From an uncultured Mucispirillum sp. (GTDB taxonomy: Bacteria > Chrysiogenota > Deferribacteres > Deferribacterales > Mucispirillaceae), in NCBI GenBank assembly GCA_944324495.1, contig CALUWN010000006.1:1-64000 (forward strand): 64,000 bases of DNA. The letters run 5' to 3'. Positions 35,193-44,496 of this stretch are shown in pieces (position 1 is the first letter of the stretch; each line of letters opens with the position of its first letter). A model generated the notes under the pieces. The model did no database searches. It saw nothing but the letters and a program-made list of their open reading frames with translations, and was not told where the DNA came from. Both the position numbers and the translations under genes were made by a program.

Positions 35193-35948
35193 ATGATGAA
35201 ACAGGGTAATTTAATGTATATTCAAGCTAAAAATACACCAAAAAATATAAGTATTAAAACTTCCACAAGAAATGGTGGTTTTTCTACAGCTCCTTATGAC
35301 AGCTTAAATATGGGCTATTTTACTGGTGATGATGTTACTACAGTTATTAAAAATTATTATTTATATGAAAATATCACTAATACCCATAAGATAGTAACTT
35401 TAAACCAAGTTCATGGTAATGATATTATTGAAGTTAATCATAATAATGCAGCAGAAGTACTTTTTTCAAAAGCAGATGGGCTTTTTACTGATGAATATAA
35501 TCTGCCATTAGGTGTAATTACAGCAGACTGCCTGCCTGTTATGATAGCAGGGGAGAAGTGCATTTCATCACTTCACTGTGGCTGGAGAAGTTTAAATGGT
35601 GGTATAATAGATAATGCCTTTAAACTTTTTCAAAAACATAATGATAAAGTGATATATGCCTATATTGGAGCGGGTATTTGTAATAAATGTTATGAAGTAA
35701 AAGATGATTTAATTAACCAGTTAGTTGAAAAATATAAACCTGCTGAGTGTTTAACTAAAAAAGATGATGAACACTATTTATTAGATATGAAAAAACTTGC
35801 AACTAATGCTTTAATGTTTAACGGGTTACATATTGATAATATTGAAGTTTCATCACATTCTTCATGTTGTAATAAAGAGTTATACTCATATAGATTAGAA
35901 AATGGAAAAACAGGGAGGATGGTTACAACCATTGTAAAAAATAAATAA
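35193..35948 (+). CDS. YfiH/PgeF-family purine nucleoside phosphorylase (former laccase domain)
   Basis: The 251-residue Cu-oxidase_4 family protein has TSTRNGGFSTAPYDSLNMGY (near 29-48), LNQVHGNDI, the metal-binding ITADCLPVMIAG (ADC) and SLHCGWRSLNGGI (HxGWR), then GAGICNKCYEVKDD. His-Cys-His zinc ligands are all present. Characterised relatives act as adenosine deaminases/purine nucleoside phosphorylases, or remove misincorporated serine from peptidoglycan precursors. AAGGAAT precedes the start; yggS follows 2 bases after the stop. Confidence 0.9.
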   Translation: MMKQGNLMYIQAKNTPKNISIKTSTRNGGFSTAPYDSLNMGYFTGDDVTTVIKNYYLYENITNTHKIVTLNQVHGNDIIEVNHNNAAEVLFSKADGLFTDEYNLPLGVITADCLPVMIAGEKCISSLHCGWRSLNGGIIDNAFKLFQKHNDKVIYAYIGAGICNKCYEVKDDLINQLVEKYKPAECLTKKDDEHYLLDMKKLATNALMFNGLHIDNIEVSSHSSCCNKELYSYRLENGKTGRMVTTIVKNK

Positions 35949-35950
35949 TA

Positions 35951-36622
35951 ATGAGTGTTGTAGATAATTATAAAAAAATAAAAGTGGATGTGGATAAGTG
36001 CAGCATGAAAGCAGGCCATAAAGTTGAGCTTTTGGCTGTTTCTAAAAATCAAAGTGTTTTAAAAATGGATGAACTTGCAAATAGTAATGTGTCATTATTT
36101 GGTGAAAGTAAAGTTCAGGAAGCACTTCCAAAAATTAACTATTTGTCTAACAAATACAATAACTTAGAGTTTCACTTTATAGGGAAAATTCAAACAAATA
36201 AATTAAAAAAAATAGTTGAATTTTTTCATCTTATCCACTCAGTTGATAGAGAAGATGTTTTAAGTTTAATTGATAAATATGCTTTAGACTTAAACAAAAA
36301 ACAACACATTTTAATACAACTAAATATAGCCTGTGAAAAACAAAAAAATGGAATAGCTGTAAGTGAGCTTGAAAATATTTTAAATACAGCTTCTCATTAT
36401 AAAAATATTGTGGTGAAAGGCTTAATGTTTATGCCTCCATATGAAGAAGATGTTACAAAAAATATAAAATATTTTGAAACAGCTAATAAACTTTTTTGTC
36501 AGTATAAAAGCGATGTATTTGATACATTATCTATGGGTATGAGTCATGATTTTAAAGAAGCTATAGAACACGGCTCAACTTTAGTGAGAGTGGGTACATA
36601 TATTTTTGGTGAAAGAGTTTAA
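35951..36622 (+). CDS. YggS-family PLP homeostasis protein
   Basis: The 223-residue cytoplasmic PLP-binding barrel protein resembles the alanine racemase N-terminal domain. VELLAVSKNQSVLKMDEL (near 26-43) contains the PLP lysine (K33), and LFGESKVQEALPKI, EFHFIGKIQTNKLK and SMGMSHDFKEAIEHGST are conserved YggS segments. Length is typical. It keeps pyridoxal phosphate and amino acid pools balanced. It lies between yfiH and yggT, the usual cluster order in many bacteria. Confidence 0.92.
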   Translation: MSVVDNYKKIKVDVDKCSMKAGHKVELLAVSKNQSVLKMDELANSNVSLFGESKVQEALPKINYLSNKYNNLEFHFIGKIQTNKLKKIVEFFHLIHSVDREDVLSLIDKYALDLNKKQHILIQLNIACEKQKNGIAVSELENILNTASHYKNIVVKGLMFMPPYEEDVTKNIKYFETANKLFCQYKSDVFDTLSMGMSHDFKEAIEHGSTLVRVGTYIFGERV

Positions 36623-36627
36623 ATTTA

Positions 36628-36656
36628 TTGATATTTTTTAAAATTTAGTACAATAT
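36628..36656 (+). promoter_or_regulatory. Possible promoter upstream of yggT
   Basis: TTGATA at 36628-36633, with CAATAT at 36651-36656 (17-base spacer) or TACAAT at 36649-36654 (15 bases). It lies in the 65-base gap before yggT; low-complexity sequence makes this tentative. Confidence 0.3.
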
Positions 36657-36687
36657 AGAAAGTTGTATTTTTTATATAGGAGTTTTT

Positions 36688-37491
36688 ATGTCATTTGTTA
36701 TTTTTTTAGCAAAGGTATATATTGTTATCTTACTTTTAAGGTCTGTTTGCAGCAAGCAGGAGCTTATATTTAATCCATTAGGTAAGATATTGGCAAAAGT
36801 AACCAACCCAGTATTATCTGCTAAAAATGCTAATAGGTTCATATTTTTATGGATTTTTGGTTTAGTAATAGTAACATCATTATTATCAGCCATTTCTACA
36901 AACATGAATGAGTTTATAAGTAAGTTTATTTTAACGTTTTCAGACTATATATATTTTTTCATGGTATTATATGTTGTTTTTATGATTATAGGCAGCCTTG
37001 GTAACAGACCTATTGGTGGTGGTATTACATCACTTTGTTTTCGTTTAGGGCTTCCTTGGGTAAAGCTTACTAGAATGTTTATACCAATTAGCAGTGGTAA
37101 AATTGTAATACCTGCAATTATTACAGTTTACTTATTATCATCTTTTTTACTGCTTTTAGTTAATACATTGTTTTCTCTGTTTTTATATAAAACTATTGGT
37201 AATACATTATCAGTTTATGGCAGCATATTAGCATCAGAAGCATATGCATTGTTTGATTTATTGTTTTATATGAGTGTAATTATTGCCGTTAGAGCATTAA
37301 TATCATGGGTTAGTCCAGACCCTAGAAATATGCTTGTTCAGTTTATTTATGTAATAACAGAGCCAGTTTTAGAGCCGTTACGGAAACTTATTCCACCAGT
37401 TGGATTTATTGATTTTTCAGCATTAATAGCTGTTTTAGGTTTTTATTTTGCATCAATAATTTTAAAAGGATTAGTTAGTCCATTTATGTAA
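36688..37491 (+). CDS. YggT-family integral membrane protein
   Basis: The 267-residue product has about six hydrophobic helices in two YggT repeats, each starting with a short helix and a conserved segment: FLAKVYIVILLLRSVCS with FNPLGKILAKVTNPVL (near 26-45), and IIAVRALISWVSPDP with FIYVITEPVLEPLRKLIPPV near the C-terminus. This double arrangement with the TxPxLxPxR pattern is typical of YggT. Function in the membrane is not established in general; links to cell division and osmotic stress have been proposed. It follows yggS. Confidence 0.85.
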   Translation: MSFVIFLAKVYIVILLLRSVCSKQELIFNPLGKILAKVTNPVLSAKNANRFIFLWIFGLVIVTSLLSAISTNMNEFISKFILTFSDYIYFFMVLYVVFMIIGSLGNRPIGGGITSLCFRLGLPWVKLTRMFIPISSGKIVIPAIITVYLLSSFLLLLVNTLFSLFLYKTIGNTLSVYGSILASEAYALFDLLFYMSVIIAVRALISWVSPDPRNMLVQFIYVITEPVLEPLRKLIPPVGFIDFSALIAVLGFYFASIILKGLVSPFM

Positions 37492-37515
37492 TTTATATAA
37501 TAATGAGGTTTTTTT

Positions 37516-38493
37516 ATGATTTTATTTAGAGTGGCGTATATTCTTGTTGTATTTGCCATATTTGTTATTTTTAGACAAAGTATGGATATAAGTTTATATA
37601 TGGCACTATTATACGCTTGTGTAACAGTGCTTTGTATTTTGCTTTTAGATGTTGTATTGGGTGGCATTAAAAGTTACCGTATTATTACATCTTTTTTAGT
37701 TGGTATTGCATTCTTAGTGTTAGGTTTTTTATTAATACAATCATTTCAATCTGTTTTTCAGCAAAAAGAAATTAATTTGATTGTACTTTTTATGTTTTTA
37801 TATGCAGGTATTATTATTGGTAATAAAAACCATAAATTTTTTGAATCATTAATTACTAATGTTACATTAAAGCATAATTCTACCAAGATAAAATCTAATG
37901 GTCAATCAAAAGTACTTGATACTTCTACTTTAATAGATGGCAGGATTGCAAATATTGTAGATTGTGGGTTTATAGAAGGAAGCCTTGTAATCCCAGCGTT
38001 TGTTTTAAAAGAATTACAAAATATTGCTGATTCTCATGACCATCTTCGCAGGCAAAAGGGCAGGCGAGGCTTAAACGTTTTAAAAAGATTACAGGAACAG
38101 TCTAATATTAAAGTGGAAATAGATAATACTTCATTTGATGAAATAGGCACGGTTGATGAAAAACTATTAGCATTAAGTATGAAACTAAATGCGGCTATCA
38201 TTACTACTGATTTTAATTTGATGAAGGTTGCTGAAATCCAAAATATAAAAGTTTTAAACCTTAATAACTTAGCTATAGCTTTACGTCAGACTATATTACC
38301 GGGTGAAGATTTAGTTATTACTATTGCAAAAGAGGGGAAAGACCCATCCCAAGGTGTTGGGTATTTAGATGATGGTACAATGGTTGTAGTTGAAAACGGT
38401 AAAAAACGTATAGGTGAAACTGTAAAAGTAGAAGCTACATCATTATTACAGACAGAATCTGGCAGAATAATTTTTACCAAGGTAAAAGGATGA
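37516..38493 (+). CDS. PIN-TRAM domain membrane protein (YacL-like)
   Basis: The 325-residue protein has three to four N-terminal membrane helices (to about 115). A PIN nuclease domain follows, with VLDTSTLIDGRIANIVDCGF (near 134-153; first acidic residue D136), VLKELQNIAD, DEKLLALSMKLNAAIITTDF (acidic cluster) and then a TRAM domain at the C-terminus (ARGED-like PGEDLVITIAKEGKDPSQGV). Membrane PIN-TRAM proteins of the YacL type commonly sit upstream of ispD, as here, where the genes overlap by 4 bases. A membrane-tethered RNase role is inferred. Confidence 0.88.
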   Translation: MILFRVAYILVVFAIFVIFRQSMDISLYMALLYACVTVLCILLLDVVLGGIKSYRIITSFLVGIAFLVLGFLLIQSFQSVFQQKEINLIVLFMFLYAGIIIGNKNHKFFESLITNVTLKHNSTKIKSNGQSKVLDTSTLIDGRIANIVDCGFIEGSLVIPAFVLKELQNIADSHDHLRRQKGRRGLNVLKRLQEQSNIKVEIDNTSFDEIGTVDEKLLALSMKLNAAIITTDFNLMKVAEIQNIKVLNLNNLAIALRQTILPGEDLVITIAKEGKDPSQGVGYLDDGTMVVVENGKKRIGETVKVEATSLLQTESGRIIFTKVKG

Positions 38494-39179
38494 TTAATGT
38501 TGCCTTAATAATACCTGCAGCAGGGATTGGTAAAAGATTTTCTGAAAACATTAAAAAGCAGTTCTATGAATTTGACAGTAAGCCTATTATATACTGGACT
38601 ATAAAAAGATTATTTACAGCTTATAAATTTGACGAGTTGGTTATAGGGCTTAATGATGAAGATATAAACTATATGGAAAATATTATTGAAGATTTACAAA
38701 TTAATGTACCTGTAGTTTATGCAAGTGGTGGCAAAGAAAGAATGAATACAGTTTTGAACTGTATAGAAAAATCATCATGCAGTTATGTAGCAGTTCATGA
38801 TAGTATTCGTCCTTTTGTAAGTGATGAAACTGTTAAAAATGTAATAGAAAAAGCAATATCCACTAATGCTGCAATATGTGGCATACCTGTAAGAGATACA
38901 ATGAAAAAATGTAATAATGGTAAAATATTATCAACAGTTCCAAGGGATAATATGTATTTAGCCCATACTCCACAGGTATTTAAAAAGGATATAATCTACA
39001 ATGCTTTACAAAAAGCAATAGATGATAAAGTTCTGGTTACAGATGAAGCTTCAGCATGTGAATATATGGGGATACCAGTAGATATAGTTTTATCTAATTA
39101 TGAAAATGTGAAAGTCACCTATGCTGAAGATATAGATTTAATAAATTTATTTAAAAATAAGTTTTTTGGAGTTAAATAA
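38490..39179 (+). CDS. ispD: 2-C-methyl-D-erythritol 4-phosphate cytidylyltransferase IspD
   Basis: The 229-residue cytoplasmic enzyme makes CDP-methylerythritol in the MEP isoprenoid pathway. IIPAAGIGKRFSENIKKQFY (8-27) is the CTP-binding loop; GGKERMNTVLNCI, VHDSIRPFVSDETV (VHDxxRP) and TPQVFKKDII complete the family motifs. It overlaps the PIN-TRAM gene by 4 bases. No ispF is fused or adjacent. Confidence 0.95.
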   Translation: MINVALIIPAAGIGKRFSENIKKQFYEFDSKPIIYWTIKRLFTAYKFDELVIGLNDEDINYMENIIEDLQINVPVVYASGGKERMNTVLNCIEKSSCSYVAVHDSIRPFVSDETVKNVIEKAISTNAAICGIPVRDTMKKCNNGKILSTVPRDNMYLAHTPQVFKKDIIYNALQKAIDDKVLVTDEASACEYMGIPVDIVLSNYENVKVTYAEDIDLINLFKNKFFGVK

Positions 39180-39184
39180 TAACA

Positions 39185-39832
39185 ATGGAAGGGTTTGATA
39201 TTTCTAGTACAATACGAATGATAGCATTATCTATTGTACCGTTTCTATTTGCGATTACAATACATGAATTTATGCATGGCTATGCAGCTTACAAGCTTGG
39301 TGATAATACAGCAAAAAATGCAGGCAGGCTTACATTAAACCCTATGGCACATATTGACCCTATAGGGCTTTTGGTGTTAGTTATTACGCGTATGATAGGC
39401 TGGGCAAAGCCTGTGCCTGTTAATTACTATAATATACGCCATAAATATGGGGTTGCAATAGTTTCTGCAGCAGGGCCACTTGCAAATCTTGCCACAGCAT
39501 TTTTATCTGCATTACTGTTTAAGTTATTTATCGTATATATTGCTGGTAATATTCCTGAAAATATTGCCCAACCACTTGAAGCTATGATATTTTATTCAAT
39601 ACTAATTAATGTATCACTTTTTATTTTTAATTTGCTTCCAATTATGCCAATGGATGGGGCAAGAATTATCTGGAATTTTCTTCCAAGGGAACAGGCAGAA
39701 AAATATGAAGCTACAGAAAAATACTATTTTATAATAATATTAGTGCTTATTGTTTCAGGTGTATTATCTTATATTATTACACCAATAAGAAATGTAATAT
39801 TTAGTGCATTTAGTATTATTTTTGGTATATAG
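39185..39832 (+). CDS. Site-2 protease family (M50) membrane metalloprotease
   Basis: The 215-residue integral membrane protein has about five hydrophobic segments. The zinc-binding HEFMH motif lies in ITIHEFMHGYAAYKLGD (near 24-40) and the third ligand in LLPIMPMDGARI (near 154-165; NPxDG appears as MPMDG). GRLTLNPMAHIDPIG is conserved in the compact rhomboid-like S2P group (FPr/YwhC type), which lacks PDZ domains. The gene sits 5 bases after ispD and 11 before trpS, a common order with scpAB. Substrate unknown. Confidence 0.92.
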   Translation: MEGFDISSTIRMIALSIVPFLFAITIHEFMHGYAAYKLGDNTAKNAGRLTLNPMAHIDPIGLLVLVITRMIGWAKPVPVNYYNIRHKYGVAIVSAAGPLANLATAFLSALLFKLFIVYIAGNIPENIAQPLEAMIFYSILINVSLFIFNLLPIMPMDGARIIWNFLPREQAEKYEATEKYYFIIILVLIVSGVLSYIITPIRNVIFSAFSIIFGI

Positions 39833-39843
39833 GGGTATATGGA

Positions 39844-40824
39844 ATGTTAAAAAGAGTTTATAGTGCAATGAGACCAACAGGAGAACTTCATATTGGTCAT
39901 TATTTTGGAGCAATCAAAAATTGGGTGAAAATGCAAAATGAGTATGAATGTTTTTTTGCTGTTGCTGACTGGCACGCTTTAACTACAAATTATGATAATC
40001 CAGAAAATATAAAAGAAATGCGTCGTCAAATGGCATTAACTTGGCTTGCAGCAGGGCTTGATGTGGAAAAAGCACCTATATTTATACAATCACATAACTT
40101 ATATACAGCAGAACTTTATCTGCTTTTAGGTATGGTGACACCTGTTGCATGGCTTGAAAGATGCCCAAGCTATAAAGATATGATTAATGCATTAAACCAT
40201 AAAGATTTATCTAACTATGGATTTTTAGGTTATCCTGTATTAATGACAGCAGATATTATTATGTATCTTGCAAATTTAGTTCCTGTAGGGGTAGACCAAG
40301 TGCCACACGTAGAGCTTGCAAGGGAGATAGTTAGAAGGTTTAATAATTTTTATGGTGAAATATTTGTAGAGCCTGAAGCTATGCTTACAAATGTACCAAA
40401 ACTTCCGGGCCTTGATGGCAGAAAAATGAGTAAAAGCCTTAATAATACAATTCTTTTAACAGAAGAAGCAGATGTTATAGATAAGAAAATAAAAACTATG
40501 ATAACAGATACTAAAAGGCAAAGAAAAACAGATGCAGGTGACCCAAATGTATGCCCAGTATTTGATTATCATAAAGTATTTTCATCAGATGAAGAAAGGG
40601 CAAAAGTTGTTGAAGGCTGTACTAAAGCTACTATTGGTTGTATAGAATGTAAAAAAATATTAATCAGTAATGTGGAAAATTTTATATGCCCAATTAGAGA
40701 TAAAAAGAAAAAGCTAGATAATGAAATCAAAAATATTGATGAATTTTTAGCACCATCTCAGAAAAAGGCAAATGAGATTGCTGCAAATCTTATGGAAAAG
40801 GTTAGAACTGCTATAAAAATATGA
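39844..40824 (+). CDS. trpS: Tryptophanyl-tRNA synthetase
   Basis: The 326-residue class I synthetase charges tRNA-Trp. The HIGH motif is in RPTGELHIGHYFGAIKNW (11-28), and KMSKS in DGRKMSKSLNN (near 195-205). VGVDQVPHVELAREI is the tryptophan-site segment. Length matches bacterial TrpRS. It overlaps scpA by 4 bases, an arrangement seen in many bacteria. Confidence 0.96.
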   Translation: MLKRVYSAMRPTGELHIGHYFGAIKNWVKMQNEYECFFAVADWHALTTNYDNPENIKEMRRQMALTWLAAGLDVEKAPIFIQSHNLYTAELYLLLGMVTPVAWLERCPSYKDMINALNHKDLSNYGFLGYPVLMTADIIMYLANLVPVGVDQVPHVELAREIVRRFNNFYGEIFVEPEAMLTNVPKLPGLDGRKMSKSLNNTILLTEEADVIDKKIKTMITDTKRQRKTDAGDPNVCPVFDYHKVFSSDEERAKVVEGCTKATIGCIECKKILISNVENFICPIRDKKKKLDNEIKNIDEFLAPSQKKANEIAANLMEKVRTAIKI

Positions 40825-41555
40825 GTGAACTGCTTGATGTAAAAATACTAGATTATGAAGGCCCATTAGATTTATTGATACATCTTGTTTATAAAAATGA
40901 GATGAATATTTTTAATGTGTCCATTTCTGAAATAACAAGCCAATTTATTGATGAGATTAGGAAAATGAAAGAAATGGATATAGAAGTTGCCGCAGAATTT
41001 ATTAATATGGCTTCATATCTAGTATATTTAAAATCAAGAATGCTGCTCCCGCGTGATGGCAGCAGTGAAGATGATATTGACCCAGAAGAAGCAAAATTTC
41101 GCTTTAACCAACTTTTAATAGAATATTCATTTTATAAAGATATGGCACAGAAATTAAAAGGTTATGAAATAAATTCTGGTAAGTTTTTGGCAAGAACTCA
41201 TTCCATAGTTATATTAAGAGAAGAACTTTTTACAGAAGATGCATATAAGCTGGCTTCTGCTTTTTTTAATATGGCATCAGGTAAAAAAGAAAAGAAAATG
41301 GTGGTAAAAAACTCTAAAATTGCTACAGAACAGGTGGCAAAAAGAGTAAAAGAATTTATATTATCAAGAGAGAAAACTCTCTGGAGTGAAATTGAAAAAA
41401 CCTGTAATGAAAAGATTGAAAAATGTGTATCATTTGGTTCTATATTAGAGCTAATGAAAATAAAGAAAATAAAAGCTTTTCAAGAAGGCAATTTTGAAGA
41501 AATATTATTAACACTTATTAGGGAAAATACTAGCTATGACAACGAACAACAATAA
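40821..41555 (+). CDS. scpA: Segregation and condensation protein A
   Basis: The 244-residue kleisin links SMC heads in the condensin complex. DYEGPLDLLIHLVYKNEMNI (12-31) is the kleisin N-terminal motif; FINMASYLVYLKSRMLLP (near 61-78) is conserved, and the C-terminal winged-helix region ends with FLALLELMK-like FGSILELMKIKKIKAFQEG. It overlaps trpS by 4 bases and scpB by 20 bases. Confidence 0.94.
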   Translation: MSELLDVKILDYEGPLDLLIHLVYKNEMNIFNVSISEITSQFIDEIRKMKEMDIEVAAEFINMASYLVYLKSRMLLPRDGSSEDDIDPEEAKFRFNQLLIEYSFYKDMAQKLKGYEINSGKFLARTHSIVILREELFTEDAYKLASAFFNMASGKKEKKMVVKNSKIATEQVAKRVKEFILSREKTLWSEIEKTCNEKIEKCVSFGSILELMKIKKIKAFQEGNFEEILLTLIRENTSYDNEQQ

Positions 41556-42408
41556 TGATGAAAACAACCTTAATGCTCCTCAGGAAAGTGAAGAAGATAT
41601 AAACCAATTGCAAGACAGGGATATAAAAGAATTAAGTGATGCTTTTGAAGATTATATGGATAATATAATTGATGAAGAAAAAAAATCAGAAATAAATAAA
41701 ATGGCTAAAAGCAGCCCTTTAAAAAACATTTTACCTGATTTAACATCACCTTATAATGCTGATAATATTATGGAAGACAGCAATCTTGATGAGGAAGAAC
41801 TTTCTCAAAAATTTGATGAAGGTTATTTTGAAAACAAAGAGAACGAAACAGCAGCCCATAATGTAGTAGATGATTATGAAGAACTTTCAGAAAACAGGGA
41901 AAAACGTATATTTTATGCTGCCCTTTATTTATCTGGAAAACCTGTAGAAATATCTACATTTAGTAAAATGTTAAACCCAATAAATTTAGAAAACAGGCTT
42001 ATAACATATGCTGAAGAATTTAATAATATGAATATAGGTGTGCGTATTCGTATGGTATCAGGTGGTTATCAGATTGTAGCAGATTCTGAAGTTACTATAT
42101 TTTTAGAAAAATATTTTGGTGAAAAAACAGAATCATTATCTCGTGCATCTTTAGAAACTGCTGCTATTATTGCATACCGCCAGCCTGTAACTAAAGCAGA
42201 AGTGGAAGAAATGCGTGAAGTAAATTCATCTGGTACAATGAAATATCTGCTTGATAAAAACTTAATAAAAGTAGTAGGCAGAAAGCAGGTACCGGGAAAA
42301 CCACTGTTATATGCTACTACAAAGTATTTTTTAGAATATTTTGGGCTTAATGATTTATCAGAACTACCAACTTTTAGAGAATGGCAGGAGCTAAAACAAA
42401 ACCAATGA
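41536..42408 (+). CDS. scpB: Segregation and condensation protein B
   Basis: The 290-residue product is the second SMC accessory subunit. It has a long, acidic, low-complexity N-terminal extension (about 1-115, Asp/Glu/Asn-rich) that standard ScpB (about 190 residues) lacks. The conserved double winged-helix follows: RIFYAALYLSGKPVEISTF, then GGYQIVADSEV, SLSRASLETAAIIAYRQPVT and GRKQVPGKPLLYATTKYFLE. It overlaps scpA by 20 bases and rluB by 4 to 28 bases, depending on the rluB start. Confidence 0.93.
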   Translation: MTTNNNNDENNLNAPQESEEDINQLQDRDIKELSDAFEDYMDNIIDEEKKSEINKMAKSSPLKNILPDLTSPYNADNIMEDSNLDEEELSQKFDEGYFENKENETAAHNVVDDYEELSENREKRIFYAALYLSGKPVEISTFSKMLNPINLENRLITYAEEFNNMNIGVRIRMVSGGYQIVADSEVTIFLEKYFGEKTESLSRASLETAAIIAYRQPVTKAEVEEMREVNSSGTMKYLLDKNLIKVVGRKQVPGKPLLYATTKYFLEYFGLNDLSELPTFREWQELKQNQ

Positions 42409-43133
42409 GCGAATTAGTTAGATTAAATAAGTATATTGCTTCTATGACTGGTTATTCAAGACGTGAAGCAGATAAATTAATTGAAGAAGGTAAAGTATCA
42501 GTTAATGGTAAGCGTGTTAAAGAGCAGGGCATAAAGATTAATGAAAATGAAGATGTAGTTTTTATTAATAATGAACCTATATATGAAAGTAAACCAGATG
42601 TTTTTAAATTTTATAAGCCACGCAGAGTTTTAACTGCTTATGGGGAAGGCAGAGGGAAGGATACATTAGAAAAATTCCCACTTTTTGCAGGAAGAAAGTT
42701 TCCTTATTCTGGCAGGCTTGACTATGAAAGCGAAGGGCTTTTAATATTTTCAAACGATGGAGAACTTATCCAAAGGATGCAAAAACCAGAATATAAAATG
42801 GAAAAAGAATATCTTGTAACAGTAGACAGACTTTTATCCAGTGTGGAAATGGAAGAATTTGCATCAGGGCTTGATACTCCAAAAGGAAAATACCAGCCTT
42901 GCAGTATAAAATTTGCAGGTAAATATAACTATAAAGTTATAATCAAAGAAGGTAAAAAACGCCAAATAAGAAATATGTTTGGTTATTTTGGCAGTAAAGT
43001 AAAAAGACTTGAAAGGGTAAGAATTGGGCCTATTACCATAGGGCAGTTAAAACCGGGAGAATATGAAATGCTTTCCCGTGATGAAATAAAAAAACTATAT
43101 AAAGCCACAGGCTTAAATTATAATACAAAATAA
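42381..43133 (+). CDS. Pseudouridine synthase, RluB/RsuA family
   Basis: The 250-residue protein has an N-terminal S4 RNA-binding domain (VRLNKYIASMTGYSRREADK, near 12-31, with GKVSVNGKRV) and a catalytic domain with the family signature GRLDYESEGLLIFSNDGEL (near 111-129; catalytic Asp in GRLD). KKRQIRNMFGYFG is the conserved RQIRRM-like segment. The target is probably 23S rRNA (RluB) given the scpAB neighbours. The start may instead be the ATG at 42405 (MSELVRLNKY), which would overlap scpB by 4 bases. Confidence 0.92.
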   Translation: MAGAKTKPMSELVRLNKYIASMTGYSRREADKLIEEGKVSVNGKRVKEQGIKINENEDVVFINNEPIYESKPDVFKFYKPRRVLTAYGEGRGKDTLEKFPLFAGRKFPYSGRLDYESEGLLIFSNDGELIQRMQKPEYKMEKEYLVTVDRLLSSVEMEEFASGLDTPKGKYQPCSIKFAGKYNYKVIIKEGKKRQIRNMFGYFGSKVKRLERVRIGPITIGQLKPGEYEMLSRDEIKKLYKATGLNYNTK

Positions 43134-43146
43134 AAAGAGGTACAAA

Positions 43147-43509
43147 ATGTATAGAGTTAGAATAAAAAGTCATTTTTCTTCAGCACATAATTTAAGAGAA
43201 TATCAAGGAGCTTGTGAAAGGCTTCATGGCCACAACTGGAAAGTAGAAGCATACTTAAAATCAGAAACTTTAGATAAACTTGGTATGGTGGAAGATTTTA
43301 AAATGTTTAAAAAACATTTAAATGTTATAATGGATGAATTAGACCATGAATACATTAATGAGCTTGAATACTTTAAAACAGTAAACCCAACAAGCGAAAA
43401 TATGGCAAAATATATTTTTGACAGGCTTGCAGTCCATTATGGCGAAAAAGTAGATAAAGTAATCGTATGGGAAACAGATACTTCAGCAGCAGAATACTCA
43501 AAAGATTAG
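43147..43509 (+). CDS. queD: 6-carboxy-5,6,7,8-tetrahydropterin synthase QueD
   Basis: The 120-residue T-fold enzyme acts in queuosine precursor synthesis. Zinc ligands are visible in HFSSAHNLR (His15 region) and CERLHGHNWKVEAYL (HGH, near 29-31); the catalytic Cys lies in GACERLHGH and the substrate Glu in WETDTSAAEY. NPTSENMAKYIFDRL is a conserved QueD stretch. Length is normal. AGAGGTACAAA precedes the ATG. queC and queE are not in this window. Confidence 0.93.
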   Translation: MYRVRIKSHFSSAHNLREYQGACERLHGHNWKVEAYLKSETLDKLGMVEDFKMFKKHLNVIMDELDHEYINELEYFKTVNPTSENMAKYIFDRLAVHYGEKVDKVIVWETDTSAAEYSKD

Positions 43510-43535
43510 TAAATATATAAAAAAGCAGGGAGTTT

Positions 43536-44429
43536 ATGAAAAAATTTATATTTATTTTTACAGCATTGCCATTACTTTCATTTGCTGATATTTATTCATG
43601 TGATGAATTATTAAATGATATGCATAATTCTTGTGGTGGCAGCAACTCTTGTATAGATACTTTAAATGAATATTTTGAAATTATTTCAGATACTTGTATA
43701 TATAGTGAATCAGAACGGTTTGCTTATTATAAACTATCAAAACCAATAACCATAACAGGAACTTTAAAGTATGTGATAGATTATAGTGCCAGTGCATGTA
43801 GTGCTGATGTAAAATATACAATGTTTACACCAGATGATGAAGATTTTAGTTTTTTAATTGGTCAGGAATATAATGGAGCATTAGTTAGAAAAAAATTTGA
43901 AAATGTTGAGAATATGCTTCCTAAGTGGTTTAAAGAAACTATGCTTGCAGGAAGTGTATCTTTTAATGTGGAAATAACTCTTGATAGTATTAATCAAAAA
44001 ATGACTGCATTCAATAAAAATTTAACTTATAATACTGGTTTATTGCAGAATATATCAGCTTGTAAATTTGGAGATGAACGAGAAATTTATCCAAAATCTA
44101 TTAAAGTATTAGGTAAACATTCTGAAATGAAATCAGGTCCTTCTTCATATACAGCTGTTGAAACTTCAATGACATATTATACCCTAAAGACAGAAGATGA
44201 TTATGTAAATATTAGGCAGATGCCAAACGGTACAGTATTATCTAAAATTTATAAATCAGATATTGATAAAATATTTATAGTTGATTTAGAGCAGGCACGA
44301 AGCAATATAGCTGAGAAAAAAAGTATTAATGATAAATGGGTACAGGTTATTTATTTTCCAGATAAAGAAGATGAAGCAAATTTTATAGTAGGCTATATTC
44401 ATAAAGGACAACTTCAGCAGCTGCCTTGA
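43536..44429 (+). CDS. Secreted protein with C-terminal SH3-like domain
   Basis: The 297-residue product has a signal peptide (MKKFIFIFTALPLLSFA, cleavage near FA-DI). A cysteine-containing N-terminal region (CDELLNDMHNSCGGSNSC) precedes a central part of unknown fold. The last 80 residues read like a bacterial SH3 domain: YVNIRQMPNGTVLSKIYKSD, then WVQVIYFP and FIVGYIHKGQLQ. Such domains often bind cell wall or peptides. It follows queD and precedes the radical SAM cluster promoter, so it is probably not part of that operon. Confidence 0.68.
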   Translation: MKKFIFIFTALPLLSFADIYSCDELLNDMHNSCGGSNSCIDTLNEYFEIISDTCIYSESERFAYYKLSKPITITGTLKYVIDYSASACSADVKYTMFTPDDEDFSFLIGQEYNGALVRKKFENVENMLPKWFKETMLAGSVSFNVEITLDSINQKMTAFNKNLTYNTGLLQNISACKFGDEREIYPKSIKVLGKHSEMKSGPSSYTAVETSMTYYTLKTEDDYVNIRQMPNGTVLSKIYKSDIDKIFIVDLEQARSNIAEKKSINDKWVQVIYFPDKEDEANFIVGYIHKGQLQQLP

Positions 44430-44436
44430 GAAAGTA

Positions 44437-44465
44437 TTTACTTTTAATACATAATTGTATATAAT
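44437..44465 (+). promoter_or_regulatory. Putative promoter of the radical SAM / GH3 operon
   Basis: TTTACT at 44437-44442 and an exact TATAAT at 44460-44465 with a 17-base spacer, in the only sizeable gap before the operon. The predicted start is about 35 bases ahead of the first codon. Confidence 0.6.
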
Positions 44466-44496
44466 AAATCATTGATATATATTATATAACTTTATA

